A stretch of 64,000 nucleotides of DNA from Kosakonia sp. SMBL-WEM22 (GCF_014490785.1 NZ_CP051488.1:3286001-3350000), one strand, 5' to 3'; positions 54,904-64,000 are shown, counted from the first letter of the stretch. Translations and numbers: made by a program. Notes: generated from the letters alone by a model not told the origin.

Positions 54904-56256
54904 TTATTGACGACGCGCAAGCACGTCAGCGTGATGGCGTTTTTCGCCAATCATCACCACGATCAGCAGCAGAACCGCTAACACGCTGCCACCAATCATC
55001 ACCATGAAACCGCCATCCCAGCCGAAGAAATCGACGGTATAGCCAACAATGGCGCTCGCCGCCACCGAACCACCGAGGTAGCCAAACAGGCCGGTAAAGC
55101 CCGCCGCGGTACCGGCCGCTTTCTTCGGCGCCAGCTCCAGCGCGTGCAGACCAATCAGCATCACCGGGCCGTAAATCAAGAAGCCGATAACGATCATGCA
55201 GGCCATATCCACGCCCGGGTTGCCCGCCGGGTTGAGCCAGTAGACGATGGTGGCGATGGTCACCAGCGTCATAAAGAAGACGCCGGTCGCGCCGCGGTTA
55301 CCTTTAAAGACTTTGTCCGACATCCAGCCGCAGATCAGCGTGCCGGGAATGCCCGCATATTCATAGAGGAAGTAGGCCCAGGAGGATTTATCCAGCGCGA
55401 AATGCTTCACCTCTTTCAGGTAGGTCGGCGACCAGTCGAGGATGCCGTAGCGCAGCAGATAGACAAAGACGTTAGCGATGGCGATGTACCACAGCAGCTT
55501 GTTTGGCAGCACATACTGCATAAAGATCTGCTTCGCCGTTAGCTCCTCTTCATGTTTGTCGCTGTAATCATCCGGGTAGTCGTTTTTGTACTCTTCAATC
55601 GGCGGCAGACCGCAGGATTGCGGCGTGTCGCGCATCAGTGCGAACGCGATTATCGCCACCAAAATGGCCCCAAAGGCCGGCATATAGAGCGCCGCATGCC
55701 AGTCGTTAAACCACGCCATTCCCAGCAGGAAGAGCAGCGGAGGCAGGCCTCCGCCGACGTTATGAGCGCAGTTCCACACCGACACAATGCTGCCGCGCTC
55801 CTTCTGCGACCACCAGTGCACCATCGTGCGTCCGCACGGCGGCCAGCCCATCCCCTGGAACCAGCCGCAAAGAAACAGCAGCACAAACATCACGGCGATG
55901 CTGGAGGTGGCCCACGGCACAAAGCCCATAAACAGCATCACTGCCGCCGCGAGGATCAGACCGGCGGGCAGGAAAACGCGCGGGTTCGAGCGATCCGACA
56001 CCGAACCCATAATGAATTTTGAGAAGCCGTAGGCAATGGAGATCCCCGACAGCGCAAAGCCCAGATCGCCGCGCGAGAAGCCCTGCTCAACCAGATAGGG
56101 CATCGCCAGCGCAAAGTTCTTACGCACCAGGTAGTAGGCGGCGTAACCAAAGAAAATGCCCAGAAAGATTTGCCAGCGTAAGCGGCGGTACAGAGGATCA
56201 ACCTGCGCGTCGGGCAGACGCGCCTGGTGGGGGGCCGGTTTGAAAATGCTCAACAT
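54904..56256 (-). CDS. glpT: Glycerol-3-phosphate:phosphate antiporter GlpT
   Basis: GlpT imports glycerol 3-phosphate (and fosfomycin) in exchange for phosphate. The 450-residue major facilitator protein has 12 spans. The substrate-binding arginine in span 1 (AYYLVRKNFALAMPYL) and the signature SVSDRSNPRVFLPAG are present. The start at 56256 gives MLSIFKPAPHQARL, as in E. coli; a longer frame to 56301 is not needed. It diverges from glpA across a GlpR-controlled region. Confidence 0.96.
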   Translation of the reverse strand: MLSIFKPAPHQARLPDAQVDPLYRRLRWQIFLGIFFGYAAYYLVRKNFALAMPYLVEQGFSRGDLGFALSGISIAYGFSKFIMGSVSDRSNPRVFLPAGLILAAAVMLFMGFVPWATSSIAVMFVLLFLCGWFQGMGWPPCGRTMVHWWSQKERGSIVSVWNCAHNVGGGLPPLLFLLGMAWFNDWHAALYMPAFGAILVAIIAFALMRDTPQSCGLPPIEEYKNDYPDDYSDKHEEELTAKQIFMQYVLPNKLLWYIAIANVFVYLLRYGILDWSPTYLKEVKHFALDKSSWAYFLYEYAGIPGTLICGWMSDKVFKGNRGATGVFFMTLVTIATIVYWLNPAGNPGVDMACMIVIGFLIYGPVMLIGLHALELAPKKAAGTAAGFTGLFGYLGGSVAASAIVGYTVDFFGWDGGFMVMIGGSVLAVLLLIVVMIGEKRHHADVLARRQ

Positions 56257-56434
56257 AAACTGCCTCCGTGGCACGGTAAAAGTCATGACAACAGGCGTCA
56301 TGAGTGAAAACGAAAATCGCTTGGGTTATACGCGGCGGATTGTAGAGAAAGTTTTGACGAGAAAGAATGAAATGCCACATATAATGTTACAGAAATATGA
56401 CAAAGCTCTAACTTCGTGCGGAAAAGTGCATTTC

Positions 56435-56456
56435 ACTTTCGTTTCTTGTTCGTATA
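56435..56456. promoter_or_regulatory. Probable GlpR operator between glpT and glpA
   Basis: ACTTTCGTTTCTTGTTCGTATA is a degenerate match to the GlpR operator (TATGTTCGWTAWCGAACATA-like) and occupies the position of the operator cluster in E. coli, with the same flanks TTTCACTTTCG and ATATGCGCGA. More half-sites are possible at 56300-56320. Confidence 0.5.
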
Positions 56457-56533
56457 TGCGCGATATCAAACAAACCACAGTAAGGGTATGGCTAAATGGT
56501 CGGTAAAGAACGTCGACCAGCCAGGAGACGACC

Positions 56534-58156
56534 GTGCCCTACTCAAACGACTACGATGTGATCATTATTGGCGGCGGCGCAACGGGTGCCGGTATCGCCC
56601 GTGATTGCGCCCTGCGCGGCCTGCGCGCTGTCCTGCTTGAACGCCATGACATTGCCACCGGTGCCACCGGCCGCAACCACGGCTTACTGCACAGCGGCGC
56701 GCGTTATGCGGTGACCGACAGCGAATCGGCGCGCGAATGCATCGCCGAAAACCAGATCCTCAAACGTATTGCCCGCCACTGTATTGAAGCGACCGACGGG
56801 CTGTTTATCACCCTGCCGGAAGACGATCTGAACTACCAGTCACACTTTATTGCAGCCTGCACCCGCGCCGGGATTGCCGCGCAGGCCATTAGCCCACAGG
56901 AAGCCAGGCGCATGGAGCCGAGCGTCAACCCGCAGCTAATCGGCGCGGTGCGTGTGCCGGACGGTACTGTCGACCCCTTCCGCCTCACCGCCAGTAATAT
57001 GCTTGATGCCCGCGAACACGGCGCAAAAATCCTCACCGGGCATGAAGTGTGCGGCCTGCTGCGCACGGGCGACACGGTGTATGGCGTGCGCCTGCGCCAT
57101 CTCGCCAGCAATGAAATCCGCGATCTGCATGCGCCGGTGGTGGTCAATGCCGCCGGGATTTGGGGCCAGCGCATCGCGGAGTATGCCGATCTGCGCATTC
57201 GCATGTTCCCGGCAAAAGGCGCGCTGCTGATCCTCGATCACCGCATTAATCAGCATGTCATCAACCGCTGCCGCAAGCCTGCCGATGCCGATATTCTTGT
57301 GCCCGGCGACACCATTTCACTGATTGGTACCACCTCAACGCAGATTGATTATGCCGATATCGATAACGTGCGCGTCACGCCTGATGAGGTCGATATTCTG
57401 CTGCGTGAAGGGGAGAAACTGGCGCCAGTGATGGGGCAAACGCGCATCCTGCGTGCCTATGCTGGCGTGCGCCCGTTGGTGGCGAGCGATGACGATCCCA
57501 GCGGGCGTAACGTCAGCCGTGGCATTGTGCTGCTCGACCACGCCGCGCGCGACGGGCTGGAAGGGTTTATCACTATTACCGGCGGCAAGCTGATGACCTA
57601 CCGTCTGATGGCCGAATGGGCAACGGATGCGGTTTGCCGCAAGCTCAACCATAACGTAGCCTGCACCACGGCGACAAAAGCGCTGCCGGGATCGCTCGGT
57701 TCACCAGACGAGGCGCTGAAGAAAATCATCTCCCTGCCGACGCCGCTGCGCGGTTCAGCGGTCTACCGCCACGGCGATCGCGCCCCGGCGTGGCTCGCCA
57801 GCGACCGGCACAGCCGCAGCCTGGTGTGCGAGTGCGAAGCCGTTACCGCAGGCGAGGTGCAGTATGCGGTGGAAAACCTCAATGTCACCTCACTGCTCGA
57901 TCTGCGCCGCCGCACCCGCGTCGGCATGGGCACTTGCCAGGGCGAGCTCTGCGCCTGCCGTGCCGCCGGGCAGCTAAACCGGCTGCACGTTACGCGCGAC
58001 AACGAGGCGCGCAGGCAGCTGGCGGCGTTTCTGAATGAGCGCTGGAAGGGAATTAAACCTATTGCCTGGGGCGATGCGCTGCGTGAGAGCGAGTTTACCC
58101 GCTGGGTTTACCAGGGTCTGTGCGGGCTGGAGAAGGAGCAGGATGATGAGATTTGA
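56534..58156 (+). CDS. glpA: Anaerobic glycerol-3-phosphate dehydrogenase subunit A
   Basis: GlpA is the large FAD subunit of the anaerobic enzyme that oxidises glycerol 3-phosphate to dihydroxyacetone phosphate, passing electrons through GlpB and GlpC to menaquinone. It has 540 residues, with N-terminal FAD motif IIGGGATGAGIARD, GRNHGLLHSGARYAV, and a C-terminal BFD-like [2Fe-2S] region (CECEAVTAGE and GTCQGELCACR). The start is GTG with AGGAG six bases upstream. The glpB start overlaps its end. Confidence 0.96.
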   Translation: MPYSNDYDVIIIGGGATGAGIARDCALRGLRAVLLERHDIATGATGRNHGLLHSGARYAVTDSESARECIAENQILKRIARHCIEATDGLFITLPEDDLNYQSHFIAACTRAGIAAQAISPQEARRMEPSVNPQLIGAVRVPDGTVDPFRLTASNMLDAREHGAKILTGHEVCGLLRTGDTVYGVRLRHLASNEIRDLHAPVVVNAAGIWGQRIAEYADLRIRMFPAKGALLILDHRINQHVINRCRKPADADILVPGDTISLIGTTSTQIDYADIDNVRVTPDEVDILLREGEKLAPVMGQTRILRAYAGVRPLVASDDDPSGRNVSRGIVLLDHAARDGLEGFITITGGKLMTYRLMAEWATDAVCRKLNHNVACTTATKALPGSLGSPDEALKKIISLPTPLRGSAVYRHGDRAPAWLASDRHSRSLVCECEAVTAGEVQYAVENLNVTSLLDLRRRTRVGMGTCQGELCACRAAGQLNRLHVTRDNEARRQLAAFLNERWKGIKPIAWGDALRESEFTRWVYQGLCGLEKEQDDEI

Positions 58157-59402
58157 TACGGTGATTATCGGCGGCGGGCTGGCAGGCTTGCTGTGCGGCA
58201 TTCGTCTGAGCGAGGGCGGCCAGCGCTGCGCGATTGTCAGCCGCGGCCAGAGCGCGCTGAGCTTCTCTTCCGGCTCTCTCGATCTGCTCTCCCGTCTGCC
58301 AGACGGCAAAACGGTCGGCACACTGACAGAGGCCATTGCGCATCTGCAACACCATCACCCCGAGCACCCCTATGCGCGGCTCGGCGCTGAACGCGTGTGC
58401 CGTTATGCGCGGCAAACTCAAACCCTGCTCGCCGACTGCGGGCTAAAAATGCAGGGCGATGTCGATACGCCGCACCTGCGCGTCACGCCGCTGGGCAGCT
58501 GGCGCCGGGCGTGGCTCAGCCCGCAAGAGATTGCGTTGAAACCGCAGCAGGGGCTGCGCGTCGGTGTCGTCGGCATCAGCGGCTTTCTCGATTTTCAGTC
58601 CGAGCTGGCAGTGGACGCGCTGCGCCAGCGCGGTATTGCTGCCGGGGCGGAAGAGATTGCGCTCCCGCTTCTCGACACGCTTCGCGATAACCCGAGCGAG
58701 TTTCGCGCCGTGACCATTGCGCGCCAGCTCGATCGCCCTGAGCATTACGCCGATCTCTGCGCCGCCCTGCGTCCGCTAAGTGAGCGGTATGAGATGCTGT
58801 GGCTTCCCGCCTGTTTTGGTCTGACAGAGAGCACCGTTTTTACCCGCCTAAGCGAAGATCTCGCCTGCCCGCTGCGGCTGATCGCCACGCTGCCGCCTTC
58901 GGTGATGGGCATGCGCTTACAGCACGCCTTGCAGCAACGGTTTCTGCGCAGCGGCGGTAAGTGGATGCCGGGCGATGAGGTGCTGCGCGCCGATATTAAT
59001 CACGGTAAGGTGACGCAGCTCTGGACGCGCAAGCATGACGATCTGCCGCTGCGCGCCCGCCATGTCGTGCTGGCCAGCGGCAGCTTTTTCAGTAACGGGC
59101 TGGTCGCCGGGCGCGATCGCGTGCGCGAGGCAGTATTCAACCTTGATGTTCTGCAAAGTGACTCCCGCCGGGAGTGGTATGGCGACGATCTCTTTGCCCC
59201 ACAGCCGTGGCACCAGTTCGGCGTCCGCACCGATGAACAGTTGCACGGCCTGCGCGACGGGCAACCGCTTGAGAATCTCTATGCGATCGGCTCGCTGCTT
59301 GGCGGCTATGACGCCATCGCCCAGGGCTGCGGTGGTGGCGTATGCGCCGTAACAGCGCTGCATGCGGCGCAGCAGATCCTCGATCAGGGAGGAAAACCCT
59401 AA
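58146..59402 (+). CDS. glpB: Anaerobic glycerol-3-phosphate dehydrogenase subunit B
   Basis: GlpB is a flavoprotein subunit of the anaerobic glycerol-3-phosphate dehydrogenase. It has 418 residues with the nucleotide-binding motif VIIGGGLAGLLCG and the C-terminal GCGGGVCAVTALHAAQQI. Two adjacent ATGs exist at 58143 and 58146; the second has better spacing from AAGGAG (58133-58138) and matches the E. coli start. The gene overlaps glpA by 11 bp and glpC by one base. Confidence 0.94.
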   Translation: MRFDTVIIGGGLAGLLCGIRLSEGGQRCAIVSRGQSALSFSSGSLDLLSRLPDGKTVGTLTEAIAHLQHHHPEHPYARLGAERVCRYARQTQTLLADCGLKMQGDVDTPHLRVTPLGSWRRAWLSPQEIALKPQQGLRVGVVGISGFLDFQSELAVDALRQRGIAAGAEEIALPLLDTLRDNPSEFRAVTIARQLDRPEHYADLCAALRPLSERYEMLWLPACFGLTESTVFTRLSEDLACPLRLIATLPPSVMGMRLQHALQQRFLRSGGKWMPGDEVLRADINHGKVTQLWTRKHDDLPLRARHVVLASGSFFSNGLVAGRDRVREAVFNLDVLQSDSRREWYGDDLFAPQPWHQFGVRTDEQLHGLRDGQPLENLYAIGSLLGGYDAIAQGCGGGVCAVTALHAAQQILDQGGKP

Positions 59403-60592
59403 TGCACACCTCTTTTGAAAGCTGTATCAAATGTACCGCCTGCACCACCGCCTGCCCGGTAAGCCGGGTTAACCCCGCCTATCCCGGGCCGAAACAGGCC
59501 GGACCCGATGGCGAGCGGCTGCGGCTGAAAGATGCCGCGCTGTATGACGATGCGCTGAAATATTGCACCAACTGCAAGCGCTGCGAAACGGCCTGCCCAT
59601 CCGGGGTGAACATTGGCGATATGATCCAGCGCGCCCGCGCGCAGCATGGGGCAAAACCGCTCTCGGTACGTAACGCCATTCTCAGCCATACGGATCTGAT
59701 GGGCACGCTATCGACACCCGTCGCGCCGCTGGTCAACGCCGCGACTTCCCTGAAGCCGGTGCGCCAGTTGCTGGATAAAGCGTTAAAAATCGATCACCAC
59801 CGCACGCTGCCGAAATACGCCAGCGGCGGCACGTTTCGCCGCTGGTATCGCAGCGTGGCGACGCAGCAGAGCGCCTACAGCGAGCAGGTGGCGTTTTTCC
59901 ACGGCTGCTATGTCAACTACAACCATCCGCAACTGGGGAAAGACCTGATCCGCGTGCTGAACCAGATGGGCATTGGCGTGCAGTTATTGCAGCGTGAGAA
60001 GTGCTGCGGCGTCCCACTAATTGCCAACGGCTACTTTGCGAAGGCGAAAAAGCAGGCGCAGTTCAACCTCAGCGCATTAGAGCAGGCGATTGGCATGGAT
60101 GGGCTGCAGGTGCTCGCCACCTCCTCCACCTGCGCCTTCACCCTGCGCGATGAGTATCCACACCTGCTGGAGGTCGATAACAGCCACCTGCGCACACATA
60201 TTGATTTAGCGACCCGCTGGATCTGGCGACAACTCGATGAGGGGCATAGTCTGCGGCTAAGAGAGATGCCGCTGAAGGTGGTCTATCACACCCCTTGTCA
60301 TATGGAGAAGATGGGCTGGACGCACTATACGCTGGATCTGCTGCGGCGCATTCCGGGGCTGGCGTTAACGGTGCTGGACTCTGCCTGCTGTGGCATCGCG
60401 GGCACCTATGGCTTCAAGCGGGAGAACTACGCCACCTCGCAGGCCATTGGCGCACCGCTGTTTGCGCAGATTGACGCCAGCGGTGCGGATCTGGTGGTGA
60501 CGGATTGTGAGACCTGTAAATGGCAGATTGAGATGTCCACCGGCAAACCGTGCGAACATCCCATTACGCTGCTGGCGCGGGCATTAGGCTAA
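59402..60592 (+). CDS. glpC: Anaerobic glycerol-3-phosphate dehydrogenase subunit C
   Basis: GlpC is the membrane-anchoring iron-sulfur subunit. It has 396 residues, two [4Fe-4S] clusters near the N terminus (CIKCTACTTACP and CTNCKRCETACP), and two CCG domains (CCGVPLIANGYF and CCGIAGTYGFK). The start overlaps the glpB stop (TAATG). It converges with yfaY, 20 bp away, with no clear terminator between them. Confidence 0.96.
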   Translation: MHTSFESCIKCTACTTACPVSRVNPAYPGPKQAGPDGERLRLKDAALYDDALKYCTNCKRCETACPSGVNIGDMIQRARAQHGAKPLSVRNAILSHTDLMGTLSTPVAPLVNAATSLKPVRQLLDKALKIDHHRTLPKYASGGTFRRWYRSVATQQSAYSEQVAFFHGCYVNYNHPQLGKDLIRVLNQMGIGVQLLQREKCCGVPLIANGYFAKAKKQAQFNLSALEQAIGMDGLQVLATSSTCAFTLRDEYPHLLEVDNSHLRTHIDLATRWIWRQLDEGHSLRLREMPLKVVYHTPCHMEKMGWTHYTLDLLRRIPGLALTVLDSACCGIAGTYGFKRENYATSQAIGAPLFAQIDASGADLVVTDCETCKWQIEMSTGKPCEHPITLLARALG

Positions 60593-60612
60593 CGTCAGCG
60601 CCTGTCGCAGGG

Positions 60613-61812
60613 TTATTCCACCGAGAGGGTTTCGACTACCGCAATCCAGCCGTGATCGCTGGCGATATCTTTCCCCGCCAACCAGCGGCGCAGGATATTC
60701 AGCGCCATCATCGCACAGACCTCCTGGCGCACCGCCAGACTGTGGCGGCTGCTGTTGAACTTCACCCGCAGGGCGCGGGTGCCTTCCGGCGTCGCCAGCG
60801 CGAAGTTGAGATGATCCTCTTCCAGCCCGGTGACGGTCAACGCCAGCCCGGCGAGATGCCGGTTACGTAACTCGGTTGTCCAGCGCGCCGTTTGTGCCAG
60901 CGCTTCTGCCTGTGAGGGCAGCACTTCGCTGGCGAGCAGCGGTGCGCCTGCGCGGGAGAGCTGTAGCGCCACCAGCCCGCTGGTGAACTGCTCGCTCAGT
61001 GTCAGGCTCAGCTGGCGCTCGCGCAGCGCGGCGGCAATCGCGGCCGGTAAACCCTCGGTGCCTTCAAAAATCAGGCTTTCCCCCGCCACTTTTTTCACTT
61101 CCGGCCACAGGGCTTCCATCGCCGCGCGCTGCTCCGCCGGGCCGGTCAGTTTCAGTTCGATAATTGGCATCGATGAGCGGTAACCCATCACCACGCCGGG
61201 TGGCAGATCGAGATGCTGGAGTTTCTCCGCCAGATCGCTCTCGGAGCGACCAAAGGTGGTCAGACGCAGGCAAACCGGGGGCTGCGGCAGAGTGAAACGC
61301 TCACGCAGACGCGGCAGGATCTCCTGCTCAACCATCACTTTAAATTCTGAGGGGACGCCTGGGGTAAAGAACATCAGGCAGCGGTTGAACTGCAACGCGA
61401 ACCCGCAGGCGGTACCGACCGGGTTATCGACCAGCTCGGCGCTGGCGGGGATCTCTGCCTGCTTGCGGTTGCTGGGGGCCATGACGCGGCCGCGATCGGT
61501 AAAAAAGCGCTCCATCTGCTTAAGCCACGCTTCGTGCAGCACCAGCGTTTCGCCTTTGGCGGTGGCCGCTGCCAGCGCACTCAAATCGTCGCTGGTCGGC
61601 CCGAGACCGCCGTTAACGATCAGCACATCTGCCTGTTCGCTGCGCTCGCGCAAAATCGCAATCAAGTCGTCGAGGTTATCGCCAACGGTATGGCGGCGCG
61701 TTAACGGCAGCCCCTGGTTAAAAAATACGTCGGCCAGCCAGGCCGCATTGGTATCGACAATCTGGCCATGCAGCACTTCATCGCCGGTCGATAACATCTC
61801 CACATTTAACAT
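60613..61812 (-). CDS. yfaY: CinA-like protein YfaY
   Basis: This 399-residue protein belongs to the CinA/YfaY group related to the molybdopterin-binding (MoaB/Mog) fold. It shows EMLSTGDEVLHGQIVDTNA, VNGGLGPTSDDLSALA and FFTPGVPSEFKVM, the typical MoCF-domain motifs. The C-terminal CinA nicotinamide-mononucleotide deamidase half is present as a diverged sequence in which the usual catalytic motif is not obvious. Function in vivo is not established. The start at 61812 is the family start. Confidence 0.9.
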   Translation of the reverse strand: MLNVEMLSTGDEVLHGQIVDTNAAWLADVFFNQGLPLTRRHTVGDNLDDLIAILRERSEQADVLIVNGGLGPTSDDLSALAAATAKGETLVLHEAWLKQMERFFTDRGRVMAPSNRKQAEIPASAELVDNPVGTACGFALQFNRCLMFFTPGVPSEFKVMVEQEILPRLRERFTLPQPPVCLRLTTFGRSESDLAEKLQHLDLPPGVVMGYRSSMPIIELKLTGPAEQRAAMEALWPEVKKVAGESLIFEGTEGLPAAIAAALRERQLSLTLSEQFTSGLVALQLSRAGAPLLASEVLPSQAEALAQTARWTTELRNRHLAGLALTVTGLEEDHLNFALATPEGTRALRVKFNSSRHSLAVRQEVCAMMALNILRRWLAGKDIASDHGWIAVVETLSVE

Positions 61813-61902
61813 CGTTCGCTCCTGCAATCGGGGTTGAAACACTATAGCGCATGCGCAGAGTAAAGAGGGGGAAACGGGCGCGGCGGCTGCCGCGCCGGGG
61901 GA

Positions 61903-62445
61903 TCAGAAGCTGGCGCTGGCACCGAGATAAGGGCCATCCGCCACGACGTTGTCGCGGCGACCATCTTTGCCTGCCATCTCAATGTAGCGATAACCGGCTT
62001 CGACGGTAAACGGGCGCATAATGGTATAACGCGCACCGGCTTTGGCTTCCTGGTACTCTTTAACGCCGCTTGAGAGCGAGTCCGGAGAGTAGTAATACTC
62101 GCCGAAAACGTTGAAACTGCGGGCGATCTCCCACTGCAAACCGCCGCCGACGGCGATGGCATAGCCTTCGCTGCCCTCATCCGGGTTCAGGTAGATACCT
62201 TTACCGCCAACGGTTGCCAGGAACGGCCCGAGCGGCAAGTTGTAACCGAGCCCAAGGCTTGCGGTATCACCATCATCTTCGCTATGCGCCCAGTTACCGC
62301 TGACTGCGATACCACTGGTTTCGGTTCCCAGTCCGAAACCGAGGCTGCTGTAATCTTTACCAATCTGTCCATTCAGGCTAATCGCCTGCGCACCGGCGGA
62401 GGCCAGCAACACGCCAGCACATCCTAATAGAGCTAACTTTTTCAT
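61903..62445 (-). CDS. yfaZ: YfaZ family outer membrane protein
   Basis: This is a 180-residue protein with a signal peptide (KKLALLGCAGVLLASAGAQA) and alternating beta-strand pattern ending in Phe (ASASF), typical of a small outer-membrane beta-barrel. It is the size of E. coli YfaZ. Function is unknown. The start at 62445 (MKKLALLG) matches the family; an upstream in-frame codon at 62460 adds five residues. Confidence 0.88.
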   Translation of the reverse strand: MKKLALLGCAGVLLASAGAQAISLNGQIGKDYSSLGFGLGTETSGIAVSGNWAHSEDDGDTASLGLGYNLPLGPFLATVGGKGIYLNPDEGSEGYAIAVGGGLQWEIARSFNVFGEYYYSPDSLSSGVKEYQEAKAGARYTIMRPFTVEAGYRYIEMAGKDGRRDNVVADGPYLGASASF

Positions 62446-62568
62446 TTTTACGTTCCGCACGAAACGGGGCAGTGCCCCAAAGCGTCTGATTGTACGCTTA
62501 TTTTCCCGGCAGCAGAACGTCTAATAGTGTGTGAGGACTGAGGGCTAAACGCCTGGCACTGGAGCGTG

Positions 62569-63489
62569 TCAGTGGCGGGCTTTCTCTACCATCTCAACCG
62601 GAATACCGGTCAGGGAGGCCACAACGTCAGGCTCCATCCCCTTTTCCAGCATCACTTTCGCGATACGCATCGCCTCCTGTTGAACGCCTTCGGCTCGCCC
62701 CTGAGCCAGGCCTTTAACCAGCCCCTCTTCGCGAAGATATTGTGCAATGTTCATTAACGTCTCCTTCTGCTGCTGATCCACTGTCTGGCTGGCCATAGCG
62801 GTCAAAAGCGTTGCCGGATCGGCGGTGTGCCCGGCCTGTAACAGGTAGTGCAGCAACGCTTTCAACTGCGCGTGGCCAGTGTATCCCAGCGCCAGCAGGC
62901 TGACCAGTTGCTCTCTGAACTCCAGCATATCCCGCTGACGCACATGTTTTTGCAGAAGTTCGAGCATCGCAATCCGTCGATGTTGCGCGATTTCAGCATC
63001 GGGTATCTGCGAGACATCGATCAGAGGAAAGGAGTGCGTATAGAGCGCTTCGGCCTGTTGAGATAACGGAAATCTGTCGAGCCAGCGCAGTGACCATGGG
63101 TAAGGGGTTACCCGTCCATGATAGAACAACACCGGGATCACCAGCGGCAGGTCGGTATGTCCTTTATCGAGATGGCGCTGCATAGCAGCTATGGCATAGC
63201 GCATCAGGCGAAAGGCCATATTCTTATCTGGTGAGCTTTGATGCTCCACCAACGCATAGAGATAACCGTCGCCAGAGCAGGTTTTCAGGGAGTAGAGAAT
63301 ATCGGAGTAGCAGTAACGCAGATCCTCCTCAACAAAGCTGCCCGACTCAAGATGCAAAGTACTCAGATCGCACAGCGCCAGTAAACGCTTTGGTAGATGG
63401 ATTTCGAAAAAGTCATGCGCCGTTTCCGCATGTGACAGTAATTTGCGAAACACCGCATCATGCGGTGCAGATGATGAAGATGTGCCCAT
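62569..63489 (-). CDS. Rpn family recombination-promoting nuclease/putative transposase
   Basis: This 306-residue protein belongs to the Rpn (transposase_31, YhgA-like) family of PD-(D/E)XK endonucleases, which promote RecA-independent recombination in E. coli. It starts with the family segment PHDAVFRKLLSH and has the catalytic-type motifs YSDILYSLK and LVEHQSSPD. The C-terminal domain ends with the typical alternative tail EAMRIAKVMLEKGMEPDVVASLTGI. The frame is full length. E. coli rpnE (yfaD) lies in the same neighbourhood, but orthology is not proved. No terminal inverted repeats were seen. Confidence 0.88.
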   Translation of the reverse strand: MGTSSSSAPHDAVFRKLLSHAETAHDFFEIHLPKRLLALCDLSTLHLESGSFVEEDLRYCYSDILYSLKTCSGDGYLYALVEHQSSPDKNMAFRLMRYAIAAMQRHLDKGHTDLPLVIPVLFYHGRVTPYPWSLRWLDRFPLSQQAEALYTHSFPLIDVSQIPDAEIAQHRRIAMLELLQKHVRQRDMLEFREQLVSLLALGYTGHAQLKALLHYLLQAGHTADPATLLTAMASQTVDQQQKETLMNIAQYLREEGLVKGLAQGRAEGVQQEAMRIAKVMLEKGMEPDVVASLTGIPVEMVEKARH

Positions 63490-63592
63490 AGCTCTCCCTG
63501 CTTTAGCTGCGGGCGCAAATTAACACACTCTGAGCGCATGTCAGCTGGCAGTTTTCGCTCTGTCGAGGTAGCTCGCAAAAAGCGTTATGGCA

Positions 63593-64000
63593 TTAGCACT
63601 GTTGCTGGTTGACCCACGTCTGCAGGGCGCGGCGGGAGATTTTGATGCCGCCGTTTTTCAGCTCCTCTGGCAACGGCAGCCAGCGCACCGGCTGTTGAAA
63701 ACGCGCCAATTTATCCGCTGCCCAGTGTATGAGGGCCGCGGTATTGACCTCGCTTTCGCACTCAATCACCGCTACCGGACGCTGCCCAAACTCCGCATCA
63801 TCAACCGGTACCACAAACACCTGCTGCACCTGTGGATGACGGGCGATAGCGCGCTCCACCTCTTCAGGCTGAATACCTTCGCCGCCGCTGAAAAAGAGGT
63901 TATCCAGCCGGCCATGCAGAGTCAGCCGCCCGTCACGCAGCGTGCCGCGATCGCGGGTGGCAAACCAGCCGGCATCATTAACCAGCGGCAGCACCGCACC
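63593..64000 (-). CDS. menE: o-Succinylbenzoate-CoA ligase, C-terminal part (window-truncated)
   Basis: MenE activates o-succinylbenzoate with CoA in menaquinone synthesis. The last 135 residues are visible, including the adenylate-forming enzyme motif GRLDNLFFSGGEGIQPEEVE and the C-terminal domain with the catalytic lysine region NGGIKISRRAL. The frame is open to the window edge. In E. coli the arn cluster lies between yfaZ and menE; here only the Rpn gene separates them. Confidence 0.93.
   Translation of the reverse strand, partial: GAVLPLVNDAGWFATRDRGTLRDGRLTLHGRLDNLFFSGGEGIQPEEVERAIARHPQVQQVFVVPVDDAEFGQRPVAVIECESEVNTAALIHWAADKLARFQQPVRWLPLPEELKNGGIKISRRALQTWVNQQQC

Noticed and set aside
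1..64000. A defence island, secretion cluster, CRISPR array or biosynthetic cluster
   Set aside because: All genes of substantial length were assigned to core families, and the remaining gaps contain control sites or repeats. I saw no group of unknown genes that could make a new system.

Overview
The window is a chromosomal segment from a GC-rich member of the Enterobacteriaceae. Gene order and protein sequences follow the nfo-fru-yej-rcs-gyrA-nrd-glp-menE arc of Escherichia coli, but base composition and several local gene differences fit the Enterobacter/Kosakonia/Klebsiella side of the family better than Escherichia. Genus cannot be fixed from the sequence alone. No prophage, insertion sequence, CRISPR array, integrase or plasmid gene was seen; apart from one Rpn-type putative nuclease and two tandem REP-like arrays, this is stable core genome.

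Layout. 1-8765: the end of nfo, a tandem REP-like array, the fructose PTS operon fruBKA with two Cra operators, yeiW, the EF-P paralogue efpL, and a divergent uxuA/yeiQ pair whose intergenic region carries UxuR/ExuR-like and CRP-like sites. 8880-19287: the COG0523 GTPase yeiR, lpxT, the murein endopeptidase mepS, the c-di-GMP phosphodiesterase pdeN, the peptide ABC importer yejABEF and yejG. 19625-27213: the rsuA-bcr operon, radD, rplY with promoter and leader, yejK, yejL-yejM and tRNA-Pro(GGG). 27368-34438: queH, mqo, a STAS-less SulP permease overlapping mgtE tail to tail, and the exporter yojI. 34506-38582: the ada-alkB alkylation-repair operon, apbE and the porin ompC. 38907-45644: the regulatory RNA micF and the Rcs phosphorelay (rcsD, rcsB, rcsC). 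45760-53351: gyrA, ubiG and the aerobic ribonucleotide reductase cluster nrdA-nrdB-yfaE with DnaA and NrdR-like sites. 53356-64000: a second tandem array, glpQ/glpT divergent from glpABC, yfaY, yfaZ, an Rpn-family gene and the 3' part of menE.

How the genes work together. Sugar and glycerol-phosphate uptake is represented by fru, uxuA/yeiQ and glp under Cra, UxuR/ExuR/CRP and GlpR-type control. Envelope homeostasis is represented by lpxT, mepS, yejM, ompC/micF and the Rcs relay. DNA supply, topology and repair are represented by nfo, radD, ada/alkB, gyrA and nrd.

Compared with the remembered E. coli K-12 order, narP-ccm-nap-eco is missing between the proline tRNA and mqo, yfaL is missing between ubiG and nrdA, and the nudI-ais-arn stretch is missing between yfaZ and menE. 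queH, the SulP gene and mgtE are present instead in the proL-yojI interval. I found no clearly undescribed multi-gene system. The most interesting leads are the two same-family arrays with opposite orientation and different, in-frame periods, the strong hairpin between nrdA and nrdB, the regulatory pairing of yeiQ with uxuA, and the 3' overlap of the SulP and mgtE genes.
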